Assembly: GCF_027409185.1 (NCBI RefSeq)
Contig: NC_084463.1
Span: 162,293,869-162,357,868, forward strand
Direction of reading: 5' to 3'
From: Cynocephalus volans
Taxonomy: Eukaryota; Chordata; Mammalia; Dermoptera; Cynocephalidae
DNA length: 64,000 nt
Shown here: positions 11,426 to 22,190 of the stretch, piece after piece
How positions within the stretch are numbered: the stretch's first letter is position 1
Layout of the letters: every line of letters starts with the position of its first letter
Translations under genes and position numbers: made by a program
The notes under the pieces: model-generated
Databases searched by the model: none
Told to the model about the DNA's origin: nothing
Seen by the model: only the letters and a program-made list of their open reading frames with translations

Positions 11426-11577
11426 TTTCTTTTTTTTTTTTTTTTTTTGTCGTTTTTTCGTGACCGACACTCAGCCAGTGAGTGCACCGGTCAGTCCTAT
11501 ATAGGATCGAACCCGCGGCGGGAGCGTCACCGCGCTGCCAGCGCAGCACTCTACCAAGTGCGCCACGGGCTCGGCCC
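11426..11577 (-). repeat. GC-rich tRNA SINE subtype (CYN-related)
   Basis: On the minus strand the head GTGGCGCACTTGGTAGAGTG is followed by GCGCTGGCAGCGCGGTGACG, CGCGGGTTCGATCCTATATA and a short second half GGTGCACTCACTGGCTGAGT, then CACGAAAAAACGAC and an A tail. It lacks the CAAGTCAAGGGTTAAGATCC block of ordinary CYN dimers. The exact 16-bp TSD TCATCTTAGTTTTTTG lies at 11410-11425 and 11578-11593. Confidence 0.85.
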
Positions 11578-11837
11578 TCATCTTAGTTTTTTGATCATCA
11601 TGATTCTTAGAGTTGCCAGAACTTGAGGATGGTGTTACTATGTTGCACAATCCCAGAAGGTGCCATTCACATATCCTAATGTATGTGAAAGATGCTCTTG
11701 GAGTTCTGCAGTGCACAGGCTATATGGCTGTGCATGGTGGCCCTTTTTGTGGTGGGTATGGTAAAGGAGGAGTCACCCTGTATGTTTGAAACTAGGAAAG
11801 AAAGCCCAATCCGATGGATAGTAGCACACTTTAATAG

Positions 11838-12250
11838 AGTATATGCAGTGTACTTGGTACGAGAACTTTCCATACATTTGCTAATAATTTGCTAATAATT
11901 CTCAACAACCCTTTGAGATGGGTTCTATGATTCCCATTTTACAGGTTTGGAAACTGAGGTATAGTACAGCCCTGCTTCGCTTAACATATGTTTTGAGAAA
12001 TGCATTGTTAGTTCATTTTTGTCATTGTGTGAACATCATGGAGTGTATTTACACGAACCGAGATGGTATAGCCTATTACACATCTGGGCTATATGGTATA
12101 GCCATTATAATCTTATGGGACCATTGCTGTATATGTGGTATGTTGTTGTTATGTAGTGCATGACGTAACTTGTCTCAGGTTATTCAGCTAAAAAGGTACA
12201 GAGCCAAGATTCAAAGTAGACAGTCTGGTTCCAGAGCATCCTATGCCGCC
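11838..12250 (-). repeat. MIR SINE split by a Tigger-like element
   Basis: AACAACCCTTTGAGATGGG, CCATTTTACAGGTTTGGAAA on the left and GTCTCAGGTTATTCAGCTAA, CAGAGCCAAGATTCAAAG on the right of the DNA transposon at 11967-12165. Confidence 0.7.
11967..12165 (-). mobile_element. Tigger-type (TcMar) non-autonomous DNA transposon
   Basis: Terminal sequence CTTCGCTTAACATATG, internal TGTGAACATCATGGAGTGTA and TCTTATGGGACCATTGCTG, and end TTATGTAGTGCATGACG. TA dinucleotides at 11965-11966 and 12166-12167 fit a TA target duplication. Related to the copy at 23007-23580. The subfamily name is not certain. Confidence 0.7.
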
Positions 12251-12266
12251 ATACTGCCTCTTTTTC

Positions 12267-12442
12267 TTTTTCTTTTTTTTTTTTTTAAAAGATGACCGGT
12301 AAGGGGATCTTAACCCTTGACTTGGTGTTGTCAGCACCACGCTCAGCCAGTGAGCGAACCGGCCATCCGTATATGGGATCCGAACCCGGGGCTTTGGTGG
12401 TATCAGCACCGCACTCTCCCGAGTGAGCCACGGGCCGGCCCA
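12267..12442 (-). repeat. CYN SINE dimer
   Basis: TSD TGCCTCTTTTTC at 12255-12266 and 12443-12454; inserted at the edge of the MIR. Confidence 0.92.
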
Positions 12443-12767
12443 TGCCTCTTTTTCAACCATAGCAACTTGGCTTTTCAGACCATAACAACAGGTTTGGAGA
12501 TTGAGCAGAAGAGCATAAGTTCAGTGTTGAGTAGTTTGAACAGGTTGAATGTGAAGTACCTGTGAAACATCACAGTAGAACTGTTGGGTAAGTATTGTAT
12601 GATTATGGGCCTCTGGAAGGGCTTATTGGCATATGGCTGGGTCTCATTATCATATGTATATAATTAAAGTTGGGTAGACATGGAGTGGCCTACAAAGGGA
12701 GACAGAAGGACGGGCCAGAGAGGTAGGAGGAGAATCAGGAGAGTGGTGTCATGAAAGCCAAGGGACT

Positions 12768-13165
12768 GTGTGGTACTTATTGTGTATCAGGCGTTGTTCT
12801 AAGCATTTGTGAATTTCTATTCATTTAATGCTTGTAGCCATATGGAGTAGGTGCTTTTATTATCTCTGTTTTATAGATGAGGAAAATGACACAAGAAGGC
12901 ACTGTATAATTTTCCCAAGATCACCACGTAGTAACTGGAGAAGTTGGTTTTTGAACCAGGCTATCGGGCTCCAATTTGTATTCTTTTTTTTTTTTAAATG
13001 ATGACAGGTAAGGGGATTTTAACACTTGACTTGGTGTTGTCAGCTAACCAGCCATCCCTATATGGGATCCGAACCCGGGGCCTTGGTGTTATCTGCACCA
13101 CACTGTCCCGAGTGAGCCATGGACCGGCCCCTCCAGTTTGTATTCTTAACCACCACTTGATACTG
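12768..13165 (-). repeat. MIR SINE split by a CYN insertion
   Basis: TTTATAGATGAGGAAAATGA and CCCAAGATCACCACGTAGTA mark MIR; the CYN at 12986 splits it. Confidence 0.65.
12986..13131 (-). repeat. CYN SINE dimer with internal deletion
   Basis: TSD TCCARTTTGTATTCTT at 12970-12985 and 13132-13147. The head of the second monomer is missing about 20 bp (TTGTCAGCTAACCAGCC). On + it carries GACAGGTAAGG, a stronger donor-like site than other copies. Confidence 0.9.
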
Positions 13166-13324
13166 ACAGTGTTTCAAAGAGGAGGCAGTGATCAATCAAG
13201 ATGAATGCTGCTAAGAGGCTGAGTGTACTGAGGACTGAAATTTCTATTGGATTTGGCAACATAGAGGTGACTTTAAACAGGGGTTTCAGTGGCATTTGGG
13301 AGCAGAAGATACCTTCAGAATGAG

Positions 13325-13393
13325 GCATCCAAACACTTGACCTTGGTGTTACAAGGCAGTGCTCTAATCAACTGAGCTAATCAGCTAGCCCAA
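13325..13393 (-). repeat. Truncated tRNA SINE monomer
   Basis: ACACTTGACCTTGGTGTTAC and AACTGAGCTAATCAGCTAGC are monomer sequence; the 3' tail is missing. Confidence 0.65.
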
Positions 13394-13819
13394 CTTCAAA
13401 ATAAACGTGAGATTAAACAGCGACAGTAAATGAAGGGAAGTTTAAAGAAGTTTGGCTGTGAAGAGAGATGGGGAGCAGGTTGTAGCTAAAAGTTAGAGTG
13501 TGAGATTCAGAGAAGTCTCTTGGGTTTTTGTTTTAAAATGGGAGAGACCACTTTTTTTTGTAATGGCATTGTCAAGTATACCCCTTTCTGTTGTCCCCAT
13601 ATTTAGTCCTTTGCTAAGATCTGCTGGATTTCTAATATTCATCTCTTTATAGTTCTCACTGCCATTCCTAGTTCTGACCCTTAGTCTGGACTGTTGTAGT
13701 AGCTTGTTTCTTAGATTTTTGGAGGTTATTATCTTTTCCATTATTTCTCATGTTTTCCTTCCAAGGTTCTGATCATGTTGTTCCCATCCTCTGTGACATT
13801 CCACTTTATAAAGTCACTG
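13394..13819. other. Intronic single-copy stretch
   Basis: Nothing recognised. Confidence 0.45.
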
Positions 13820-13990
13820 GTGGTGTGAATGGACACTGGACTTCAGTTCATGAGGCCTGCCTTTGAATTTCAGCTTTTATAAACTCTATAATATTGGGCA
13901 AGGTACTTAACCTTGGTGAGCTTTACTTTTTCATCTGTGGAATAATAAAAATAAAACTCATCCTTTGGATATAGTTCATAAGTGCTTGGT
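13820..13990 (+). repeat. MIR SINE
   Basis: TTGGGCAAGGTACTTAACCT followed by TTTTTCATCTGTGGAATAAT and AATAAAACTCATC follow sense MIR. Confidence 0.65.
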
Positions 13991-14269
13991 TAACTTTAAA
14001 GGTTTTGCCATTGTAGGCACCAGCTCCTTTGCCTGGTGTTCAGGCCCCATTTGGCTGTTATAGTCTTATTTTCTACTCTTACCCTGTATGTTCCAGCCAA
14101 ACCAAGCTACCTGCTTGTTTTTTCCACACACATCTGATATCCTGTCTCCCAGTCCCTACCCTAGTTTTTATCTTCTAAAGCCCATTCGCAATATTGTGTA
14201 TTGAAGGAAACCTCTTTCCTGAATCCTCATAATTGTTTCTCCCTACCTCTTATGATGTCTAACTGGATA

Positions 14270-14400
14270 CAGGATAGAAAATTTAATTATGTCTAGATAA
14301 TATGCTTCTTGAGGGCAGGGCATGACTCTTCTTCCATGACACATGCATAGCGTGGTACTGTTTACATCATTGAGACTCTAGTATTACTGGTTGAATACAT
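14270..14400 (+). repeat. L2 LINE fragment
   Basis: ATGCTTCTTGAGGGCAGGGC and TACTGGTTGAATA, old and diverged. Confidence 0.5.
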
Positions 14401-15090
14401 GGTTTTATGTAGGCAAAGTAGAGTGTAATAAAATTAATTCACTCCATTCTGCGATTAAATATGGTAATACTATAATTATTAAAAGGGTGATGGTCAGAAC
14501 AGAATCAAGGAGAAGGGGAGCCAAGGATCAAGAAATTTCGCATATCTGATTGCCCCATTTGTTCTGGTCATTAGAGAAAGGAGGAAAAGACTGTTAATGT
14601 CCCTTGAGACCATCCAGTTATCTTTGCTCTTATATTGTGCTCACCAGGCTACTTTCATAATTAGTTTGGCTCCCCTGGTTCCATGGTGTTGGAAAATGGA
14701 TTCTCTGGATAACAGGCATGAATATTCATAGTTAGTGCAGGGTATTGTGAAGTTAACTGACGTTTTGTGTTGTAGAGCTGAGTAGTGGCCTACCAAGATT
14801 CCTCCTTTGAACTTTAAAGAAGACAAAAATGTCCTATTAAAATAACGTTATCTGCAAACACTGTTCCTATGTGCAAAAGGTTCTCCTGCTTCTATGAAGG
14901 GCATTTGAACACGGTAGATGGAATGCTAAGATATCATCCTTCATATCTTGGCTCAGACCCTTTTCTCAAGCATTTCTTTGACTAGGTCAGATCTTCCTGT
15001 TGTAAGTTCTCATGATATAGAATACCTCTTATGCATAGCACATGTCAGAATTTCATTTTTTATTTCTTTGGATTATTATTTGGTTGTCTG
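14401..15090. other. Intronic single-copy stretch
   Basis: Nothing recognised. Confidence 0.45.
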
Positions 15091-15215
15091 TTACATTGTT
15101 AGGGTATAAGCATCATTAAAAGCTAGTACTGTGTCTTTTTTCATCGTTTCTCTGCATGGTTGATATAGCACCTGGTCAAGGGTAGGTGCTTAATGGATTT
15201 TTTCTGAGGATGTGT
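15091..15215 (+). repeat. L2 LINE fragment
   Basis: GGGTATAAGCATCATTAAAA, CTGTGTCTTTTTTCATCG and AGGTGCTTAATGGATTTTTT resemble L2 3' end. Confidence 0.45.
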
Positions 15216-15431
15216 ATATCTAAAATGCCCTTTTCCTCACCCCATTCTTTCTTCTTGGTAAGCTCCTAAATATCCTACAGTTCCTCCAGATGTTGAACTT
15301 CTCTTGAGCTCTCCTCAGTTATATTCCCAAGGCACTTTATATGTATTTCTGTTGTAGGACCAGTCACTTTGTATTGTAATTATTTGACCATAAGTCTCTT
15401 TTTATTTTGCTAGAGTAGACTACTTTTTAAA

Positions 15432-15527
15432 ATTTTCTTTTTGATGGCTGGCCAGTATGGGGATGTGAACCCTTTACCTTGATGTTACCAACACCATGCT
15501 CTAACCAAGCGAGCTAACTGGCCAGCC
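15432..15527 (-). repeat. CYN-type SINE monomer
   Basis: GATGGCTGGCCAGTATGGGG to GAGCTAACTGGCCAGCCC. Imperfect flanking repeat TAGARTAGACT near 15412 and 15528. Confidence 0.82.
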
Positions 15528-15766
15528 CTAGAATAGACTTCTTTAAGGCAAAGACTATGTCTTATTGAAGTGCTCAAAAAATGTCTATTGAATTGAACAA
15601 AAACGTGTTATGCACTTCCTAAAAATACATAAAATATGTAAAATGTAATAACTGAATCCTAACAATGAAAGAACCTTAGATTGCTGAGGTAGCCTGGGTT
15701 AGTTATCTAGCTTTATTTTATTCACCTGCAAGGTCCTTCTCAGTTCTGACAGTTTTTACCAGTTGT

Positions 15767-16110
15767 TTTCAAAGTGTAGTCCCCAGGCCACATTATCTGA
15801 GAACTAGTTAGAAATGGAATTCTGGGCTGTCCCGTGGCTCACTCGGGAGAGTGTGGTGCTGATAACATGAAGGCCACGGGTTCAGATCCCTGTATAGGGA
15901 TGGCCGGTTGGCTCACTTGGGAGAGCATGGTGCTGCCAACACCAAGTCAAGGGTTAAGATCCCTTTACCAGTCATCTTCTTTAAAAAAAAGAGAGAGAGA
16001 GAGAGATGGAATTCTTGGATCTTATCCCAAGCTTACTGAATCAGAAACTCTGGGAATGGGTACTCAAAAATCTATGTTTAAACTAGTCCTCTGTGTGATT
16101 CTTTTTTTTT
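15767..16110 (+). mobile_element. MER5A copy split by a CYN insertion
   Basis: TTTTCAAAGTGTAGTCCCCA on the left and TTACTGAATCAGAAACTCTG on the right of the CYN at 15824-16002. Confidence 0.75.
15824..16002 (+). repeat. CYN SINE dimer inside MER5A
   Basis: Sense copy ending in AAAAAAAAGAGAGAGAGAGA; TSD GARATGGAATTCT at 15811-15823 and 16003-16015. Confidence 0.92.
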
Positions 16111-16760
16111 GGTATCTGGTATGGGTTCCATATGATTAGCAGTTTGTCTGTTTTTCTGTTTGTTCGCAAAAAAATTAACTAGAGTTAACTTCCTTAATTT
16201 CAAACTTCACAGCTTAAAGTTATTTTAAAAACTTTTCTTCATATGTGTTTCCTATCGGTTGAGTTTGCCGACATTTTTCTGAACTACTGATGTTAACTAC
16301 ATAGGCCCAGTATCTTTGAATCAGAGTCGGTTGATTCAGACGTTTTTGAAGACTGCTTCTTAATGCTGCTTGGACAAAGCAAAATTATTTGTGTGTATGT
16401 ATTTTTATATCTATATGCACATGTCTAGTACATATACATGCTTTTTTCTCCATCAGTGGAAACTTCTCCGTGATGAGCGGTTGAGGGAAGATAAAGGTGA
16501 AAGTACCGAACTTGGTTAGGCAGATTTGAATGAGTAATATGACAGAATAAAAAGTGTCAAAAAGTAGAGGTTGCTTTTTTGCAGCAACTAGTTATACATA
16601 CTTGTTTACCTCCTATACTAAGGAGCTTTCTTAGCAGTAGTTAATTGCCTCAACCTGGGACATACAGGTTGTCTTTGTGGATTGAAAAGTGCTGATTACT
16701 ATTAGTTCATTTACTTCCTGTAAAGGAGTTGCACCCTTCACTGATGGAAACCTTAAAAAA
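16111..16760. other. Intronic single-copy stretch
   Basis: Nothing recognised. Confidence 0.4.
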
Positions 16761-16764
16761 TGTC

Positions 16765-16830
16765 AGCATATATCAAATGCATATTTTGTGCTTGGCACTA
16801 TGCTCAGTACTTTATGTGTGGCCCTCTTCC
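16765..16830 (-). repeat. Short MIR-like fragment
   Basis: ATTTTGTGCTTGGCACTATG and CTCAGTACTTTATGTGTG. Confidence 0.4.
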
Positions 16831-16926
16831 ACCATTGTTGTTTTGGCTTAATACCTTTAGTTTAAATTTACTCTCTGTTAAATACAGGGAAACTTTTGGA
16901 AATAGAGTTTGTAAAAAAGAACTCCT

Positions 16927-17069
16927 GGGTCGACCCCGTGGCGCACTCGGGAGAGTGCAGCGCTGGGAGCGCAGCAGCGCTCCCGCCGCGGGTTCGGATC
17001 CTATATAGGGATGGCCGGTGCGCTCACTGGCTGAGCACGGCCAGTCACAAAAAAGACAAAAAAAAAAAA
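16927..17069 (+). repeat. GC-rich tRNA SINE subtype (CYN-related)
   Basis: Second copy of the subtype at 11426: GTGGCGCACTCGGGAGAGTG, GCGCTGGGAGCGCAGCAGCG, CGCGGGTTCGGATCCTATAT, GGTGCGCTCACTGGCTGAGC, CCAGTCACAAAAAAGAC and an A tail. TSD AAAAAAGAACTCCT at 16913-16926 and about 17070-17083. Very CpG-rich for an intron repeat, which suggests youth. Confidence 0.87.
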
Positions 17070-17394
17070 AAAAAAGAACTCCTAACATGTAGTGTTGTTG
17101 CCTGGTTGAACACTTCTAGAATTTTGCAAACAATTTTATATTTGTTCCATTTACTTCTTATACCTTTAGTAATAACCTGTCTCATACTTTCTAAATTGAA
17201 GAAGCCTGTTTTCTTTAGTCTTTCCTTACATGGAAATTTCAGCTTTTTCCCTTTAATTATTGTAATTGCCTTCTTCCAAACCTGTTCTACCTATTAACTA
17301 TTTCTTAGTGTGGTTACAGGAATTGTTATTGGTTCAGAAGCTTTGTTCTTTTTGGTCTTTTGCTAATTCCTTTATTCAGCAACCACTGTTGAGT

Positions 17395-18090
17395 GTACAG
17401 TTAGTGTTTAATGAATGTGCTGGGTATACAAAAGTGAATATCTTGTATCTTGTACTCATAGTCTGGTAAGAGAAGCCATATAAACAAATAATTGTACTAT
17501 ATTGTGATAAGTGAAATTTAGGAGGTATAGAGTACAGAGGCAAGAAAAAGGAGGGAGTAATCGAGGAGTGCAGAAAGTCTTCAGGAGGAGGTAACTGTCA
17601 GGATGGATATTGGAGCATTAGTGGTCGTCCAAGTAGACTACAGGGTGGAGGAAGGAAATTCCAGGTAGAAGAACCAGCATGGTCAAAGGCAGAGAAGTAT
17701 GAAGCAGCACCACAAGCTCAAAACAGCCTTCCAGTAGTTCACTGTTACTGGAACCTAAGAACAGGAGTGGATCTGAGATGCGAAAGAGTCTGAATCACAT
17801 TAGGTTGTTTGCACCTGTTATAATAGGTGATGGAGAGACATTGAAGGAACTATAAACATGGAGGAGACTTGATCATATTTCTGTTTTAGAATGATAGCCT
17901 TTGGAGGGTATTGTGGAAGATGGTCTAGTGAGAGAAGGATAGTAGAGGCCAGGAAATGAAATAAGAATTTAATATGATAGTTTAGAAAGAAAACATAGCT
18001 AAAAATCTTGGCACCAAGAATGGAGATGGAGGACAGATTGAACCAAGAGGCATTTTGGAACAGAGTTGATGGGACTTGGTGGCCCTATTA
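17395..18090 (+). repeat. Ancient interspersed repeat, family not identified
   Basis: Resembles the copy at 9545-10260: order of GTGCTGGGTATACAAAAGTG, ATTCCAGGTAGAAGAACC, CATGGTCAAAGGCAGAGAAG, AGACTTGATCATATTTCTG and GGGACTTGGTGG. Confidence 0.5.
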
Positions 18091-18504
18091 GATGTTCCTT
18101 TATGTCTCTAGTAGCAAATTTAATTTGCCAATTGATTACTGAGTCTGCTTTATGAAAAAACTTACCAGAGATTCTGGGATGATGTCATGAAGTATCAACA
18201 TAGATTTGGAAGATTTTTTATTAGGTAGAACTAGTTCAGAAACCATTATATTTTTACTTATTACATGGTTTATTTTATTTTTTTGTAGGCCTCTTACCTC
18301 ATGCTTGTGCAAGTCAAAGGTTAATAATATACAACTCATTCACTTAGGCTTGTGAGCTCTTTCTCAGTTTATCCCCCTCTGTTTGGAATATCCATGTTAT
18401 CGTCTATATCATTTATCATTGATGAGAATGTCAGGAACCATTCTAAACATTATGTTGCGGGGGGCACAAACATCTGGAGATATCCATTTACTTCTGTCCT
18501 ATAT

Positions 18505-18672
18505 ATATATTTTTTTTTAAAAAGATGACCGGTAAGGGGATCTCAACCCTTGGCTTGGTGTTGTCAGCACCACGCTCAGCCAGTGAGCAAACCAGCCATC
18601 CCTATGTAGGATCCGAACCCGTGGCCTTGGTGTTATCAGCACCGCACTCTACCGAGTGAGCCACGGGCCAAC
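18505..18672 (-). repeat. CYN SINE dimer
   Basis: TSD CTGTCCTATAT at 18494-18504 and 18673-18683. Confidence 0.91.
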
Positions 18673-18744
18673 CTGTCCTATATTTTTTAACCAGTTCTTC
18701 ATGTGATAAAAAAAATTCTTCCAGATTCCATGTTTTAAAAATTC

Positions 18745-18799
18745 TGTGGGGGTTTGTATCCCTGTACAAGCCAGCTGCGCCCCCCCCCCCCAAAAAAAA
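18745..18799 (+). repeat. Truncated tRNA SINE monomer, 3' half
   Basis: GGTTTGTATCCCTGTACAAG, CCAGCTGCG, then a C run and an A run. Confidence 0.55.
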
Positions 18800-18849
18800 G
18801 TTTTTTTCCTATGGAGAAGCATTGTTAAATTTTAAGTGATGACTTATTT

Positions 18850-20396
18850 ATTTATTTATTTTTTAAAAAATTTTTATTGAATCGTAATTGATTATACATA
18901 TTTTTGGGGTTCAACATTGACATGTGTTGATCAATCAATATTGCTAGCATATATATTGTTACAAATCATACTTATTCTTTATGCCCTTTGTCCAATCTCT
19001 TCCTATCTCCCTCTCCTTTGCTCCTCTGAAACCCTAGATTTCTTCTCTCCTGAAAGAGTAATGGTTACTCTGTTGATTTATTTTCTATATGATCTGTCCA
19101 ATGCTGAGAGGTGTGTTCAGGTCCCCCAATGTTATTGTAGAGCAGATGCTTCTTCTGTCACTCTGGAATGGGCTTTGTGGAGAGAGGCATCCTCTTCTTT
19201 TCTTTGGTCCCTGCTGGTGACTCTCCTTGTGTCAATGCACTCCAGTGGCCGGTGGACCATCTGCGTAAGTTGTGGCAACTAGCCACTTTTGTGGCAGCCA
19301 TGGTTATTGTGGTGGGTGTGGTGGGCCACCCACATGGAGGTGATGTTTTTGGCATGCTCCTTGGTGCTGGCAGTGTGCCTGGTTGTGATTGTCAGTGGGG
19401 TGGAGTGGGGGGGGGGGTCTGGTCCCTGGCTCCATTCCTCAGGAACCCGGGCTGGCCCTGAGGTGCTGGTTGTGTGCCTGGTTTGGGGGGGGTCCCTGGC
19501 TCCAAGCCTCAGGTCACTGGGTGGGGGGGCCTTGAGGTACTGGTGGTATGCCTGGGCTGGAACTAATTTTTTGTCATTTACTTACTTCTAAAATGGGGAA
19601 CTTCCTGTGGGGACCAGTACTTGAGCTGTGTAGTTTAGCTAAATTGCTGCTTTGCTCCTGATTCCCTAGGGAATGCTTTTTGTGTAGCTCAGGTTTTAAT
19701 GGTTGACCTTATAGGTACTTCCAGCTCTCCAGAGACTTGGTGCACCTGGGTTGTGTAGAAACTCTGATCTGGACCTGAGTCTTTTCATCAAACTGCACCC
19801 CATGCAATTCTGTATTCCTGACCAGTCTCCTCTGAGCGTTCTTTTGCTGACTGGGTTGCTGGTCAGCTGTCCTTGCCATGCCCCAGTGTTCCCCTGGTGG
19901 GCCCTTCTCCCACACCGCCTGTGCTACAAACACTTTCCATGGGACAGGTTGTTCACCAGTCCCTTGCCAGTGACTCACTGGCCTCTGAGTGGCTCCATTT
20001 TTTTTCAGTTGTTGTGGCTCTTCACTTCTGTGTGGGTCCACGGGAACCCTATTAGTGGTCTTGCTGGCCTGGGGACCACCAAGGCCCTCTTCTCCCCTGC
20101 CACCTCCATGCAACTTCATTTGAAGGGCACAGCTGCAGCTTTTGCCAGATCTTGCTCCGTGCACTCAGGAGCTCCAGACTTAAAGCAGCCATGGCACAAA
20201 ATGGTTGGAGTGGTTTTTTGCTTTCATCGTGGCTTCTCCCACCTTCATGCACTCCGTAGGCCTCCCTTCCTCTTCCCCTTAGCTCTAGCAGCCCCAGCTT
20301 GGCTGTTGTTGCTTTTTTATAGTTGTAGTTTGGTTGATTTGTGGGAGAGAGTGACGCTGGGGACTGTCTATTGTGCCATCTTGACTGGAAGCCTCT
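18850..20396 (-). mobile_element. Internally deleted L1 LINE (5' UTR + endonuclease scrap + 3' UTR)
   Basis: Read on the minus strand, it begins near 20396 with an L1-like 5' end (CAAGATGGCACAATAGACAG) and a long GC-rich 5' UTR down to about 19.18 kb. About 100 bp follow that encode the ORF2 endonuclease motif DLNTPLSALDR in relic form (about 19170-19070). A purine-rich 3' UTR ending TCAATAAAAATTTTTTAAAA comes last. ORF1 and nearly all of ORF2 are absent. Open frames of 142-215 codons on both strands here are UTR artefacts. The TSD is not resolved. Confidence 0.7.
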
Positions 20397-20790
20397 AAAT
20401 TTTTTTCTAATTCTAAATGAATTGCATCGTTTGAATATCCCCCTTTTTATGGAATCCATGTGGCCATTGTAAAAGCACATTTAGGAAAGCCCTCGTTGAT
20501 ATTTGTGCCATCCTAAGTCAAGTTGGAACTTTGAGTGGCTCTCAGCAGCATGAGCCAAAGAACCCCAGATGTAAAAGTAGAATTGGAGTTTCAAGCACTG
20601 TGGTCATTGTCAAGTGGTTGGTGGTCGTGTTTTAGATCTGGGAAGGCATCACATTTCTAGTCTTCTCAACCTATCCTGTGTAAAAATAGGCTTCTCTCAA
20701 ATTTTTCATTTTCATAGATTGAGGGTTTTCTAGTCATCTAGCAACATCCCTTTAACTTGGGAAGAGACTTTTTTGTTTGTTTTAATGTTT
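20397..20790. other. Intronic single-copy stretch
   Basis: Nothing recognised. Confidence 0.45.
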
Positions 20791-20799
20791 TCTTTAATT

Positions 20800-20889
20800 A
20801 TTATTATTTTTTGGCAGCTGGCCAGTGCAGATATCCATACCCTTGGTGTTATGATACCGTGCTCTCCTACAGAGCTAACTGGCCAGCCC
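20800..20889 (-). repeat. CYN-type SINE monomer
   Basis: GGCAGCTGGCCAGTGCAG to GAGCTAACTGGCCAGCCC; a scrambled, very diverged second copy may follow at 20905-20985. Confidence 0.72.
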
Positions 20890-21476
20890 AAAATAATGGT
20901 AAATTGTAACCTTGGAGTTACAAAGTGGTGCCATAACAGACCTAGCTGACCAGCTTGTACAGGGATCTGAACCCTTGATAAGACCTATCTTAAAGCAGAA
21001 TTATTGGCTAAAATTTCTCAATCTTCTCTTGTAATAATCATTTGAATGGCTTATATATACTTACCCATATTAATCAAGTTCGTTGATTTCTGCTAAAGCT
21101 CTAAAGGGAACAGAATGGCAAACCTACACATGTCCATTTGAGCTGAAATGTATTTGTTCATTTCACAAGCATCTGATAGGTTACTTTAAACTAGGAGCAC
21201 TGACAGGACTTTAAACTAGGAGCACACTGGCTTAGGTGTGAAATAGTCTCTTCGATTTTTGAAAAGTTACTTTTTGTGAAGTTTAATGCATGCACAGAAA
21301 AGAGCATAACACATAAATATATAGTTTAGAGAATAATCACAATGCGAATATGTGTGTAACTATCAGTCAGTCAAGATTTGGAATTGCCACCACCTCAGAA
21401 GCCTCTTCATGACCCTCCTAATCACTAGTTTCTTCCCCAGTGCAGACTTCCCTAGTATAATTAAAATTTAGTTTTG

Positions 21477-21633
21477 GGGCCGGCCCGTGGCTCACTCGGG
21501 AGAGTGCGGTGCTAATAACACCAAGGCCCCGGGTTCGGATCCCATATACGGATGGCCGGTTCGCTCACTGGGTGAGCGTGGTGCTGACAACACCAAGTCA
21601 AGGGTTAAGATCCCCTTACCGGTCATCTTTTAA

Positions 21634-21658
<25 letters not shown>
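21477..21658 (+). repeat. CYN SINE dimer, near full length and little decayed
   Basis: GGGCCGGCCCGTGGCTCACT head, both monomers, CCCCTTACCGGTCATCTTTT and a long A tail. Exact 14-bp TSD AAAATTTAGTTTTG at 21463-21476 and 21659-21672. Confidence 0.94.
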
Positions 21659-21664
<6 letters not shown>

Positions 21665-21796
21665 TAGTTTTGCTTGATTTTGATCTTCTAAAAAATGGAA
21701 TAATACAGTGTATTCTTTTGTATCTGGCTTGTTTTACTTAACATTGTGAGACTCATTCATGTTTTTCTGTAATATAAAGACTTTTCAAAGTATAGG

Positions 21797-21902
21797 CTAG
21801 GCAGTTAGCTTGGTTGGTTAGAGCACAGCCTTGTAACACCAAGGTGAAGGGTTCAGATCCCCATACTGGCCAGCTGCCAAAAAAATAAATAAATAAAAAT
21901 TA
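21797..21902 (+). repeat. CYN-type SINE monomer
   Basis: GTTAGCTTGGTTGGTTAGAG (A-box side), GGTTCAGATCCCCATACTGG (B-box side), CAGCTGCC and an A-rich tail with AAAT units. Confidence 0.85.
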
Positions 21903-22190
21903 ATTAAAAGGAAAAAATATATAGCCAAATTACAATTATTATAGTAAAACAGTGAATAATTTCTTAATATTTTCATTGCCTATTTTCCTCAGTTGTCTCT
22001 TTTTTTGTTGATTGATTGGAATCAGGAGTCAAACAAGGTCCATCCACATGTTGTACATGGTTGATATATGCCTAAAATCTCTCTAATCTGTAGGTTATCT
22101 TCCCCTTTTTTCTGTGGGAAAAAAATCCACAATTCTGTAGAATTTCACACTTTCTGAATTTTGCTGATTGCATACTCATGGTGTCTCTTT

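Larger units (their letters stand above)
21255..22185 (-). mobile_element. Old L1M 3'-UTR fragments (antisense)
   Basis: TCTGGCTTGTTTTACTTAAC and, further right, GTCAAACAAGGTCCATCCAC and TTTGCTGATTGCATACTCAT are typical of antisense L1M 3' UTR. Two SINEs interrupt it. Confidence 0.6.

Noticed and set aside
15432..15527. Lysine-tRNA or Alu-type SINE as the species marker
   Set aside because: The head and tail fit tRNA-Ile-derived CYN units; no Alu, tree-shrew Tu or carnivore/bat SINE hallmarks were seen.
19709..20480. Open frames of 215, 151 and 142 codons around 20 kb
   Set aside because: They lie in the L1-like 5' UTR, occur on both strands and match no protein that I know.
21477..21560. 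tRNA-Ile genes
   Set aside because: A-box and B-box-like segments are present, but the units are dimerised, lack a proper acceptor stem and have A tails and TSDs, so they are SINE heads.
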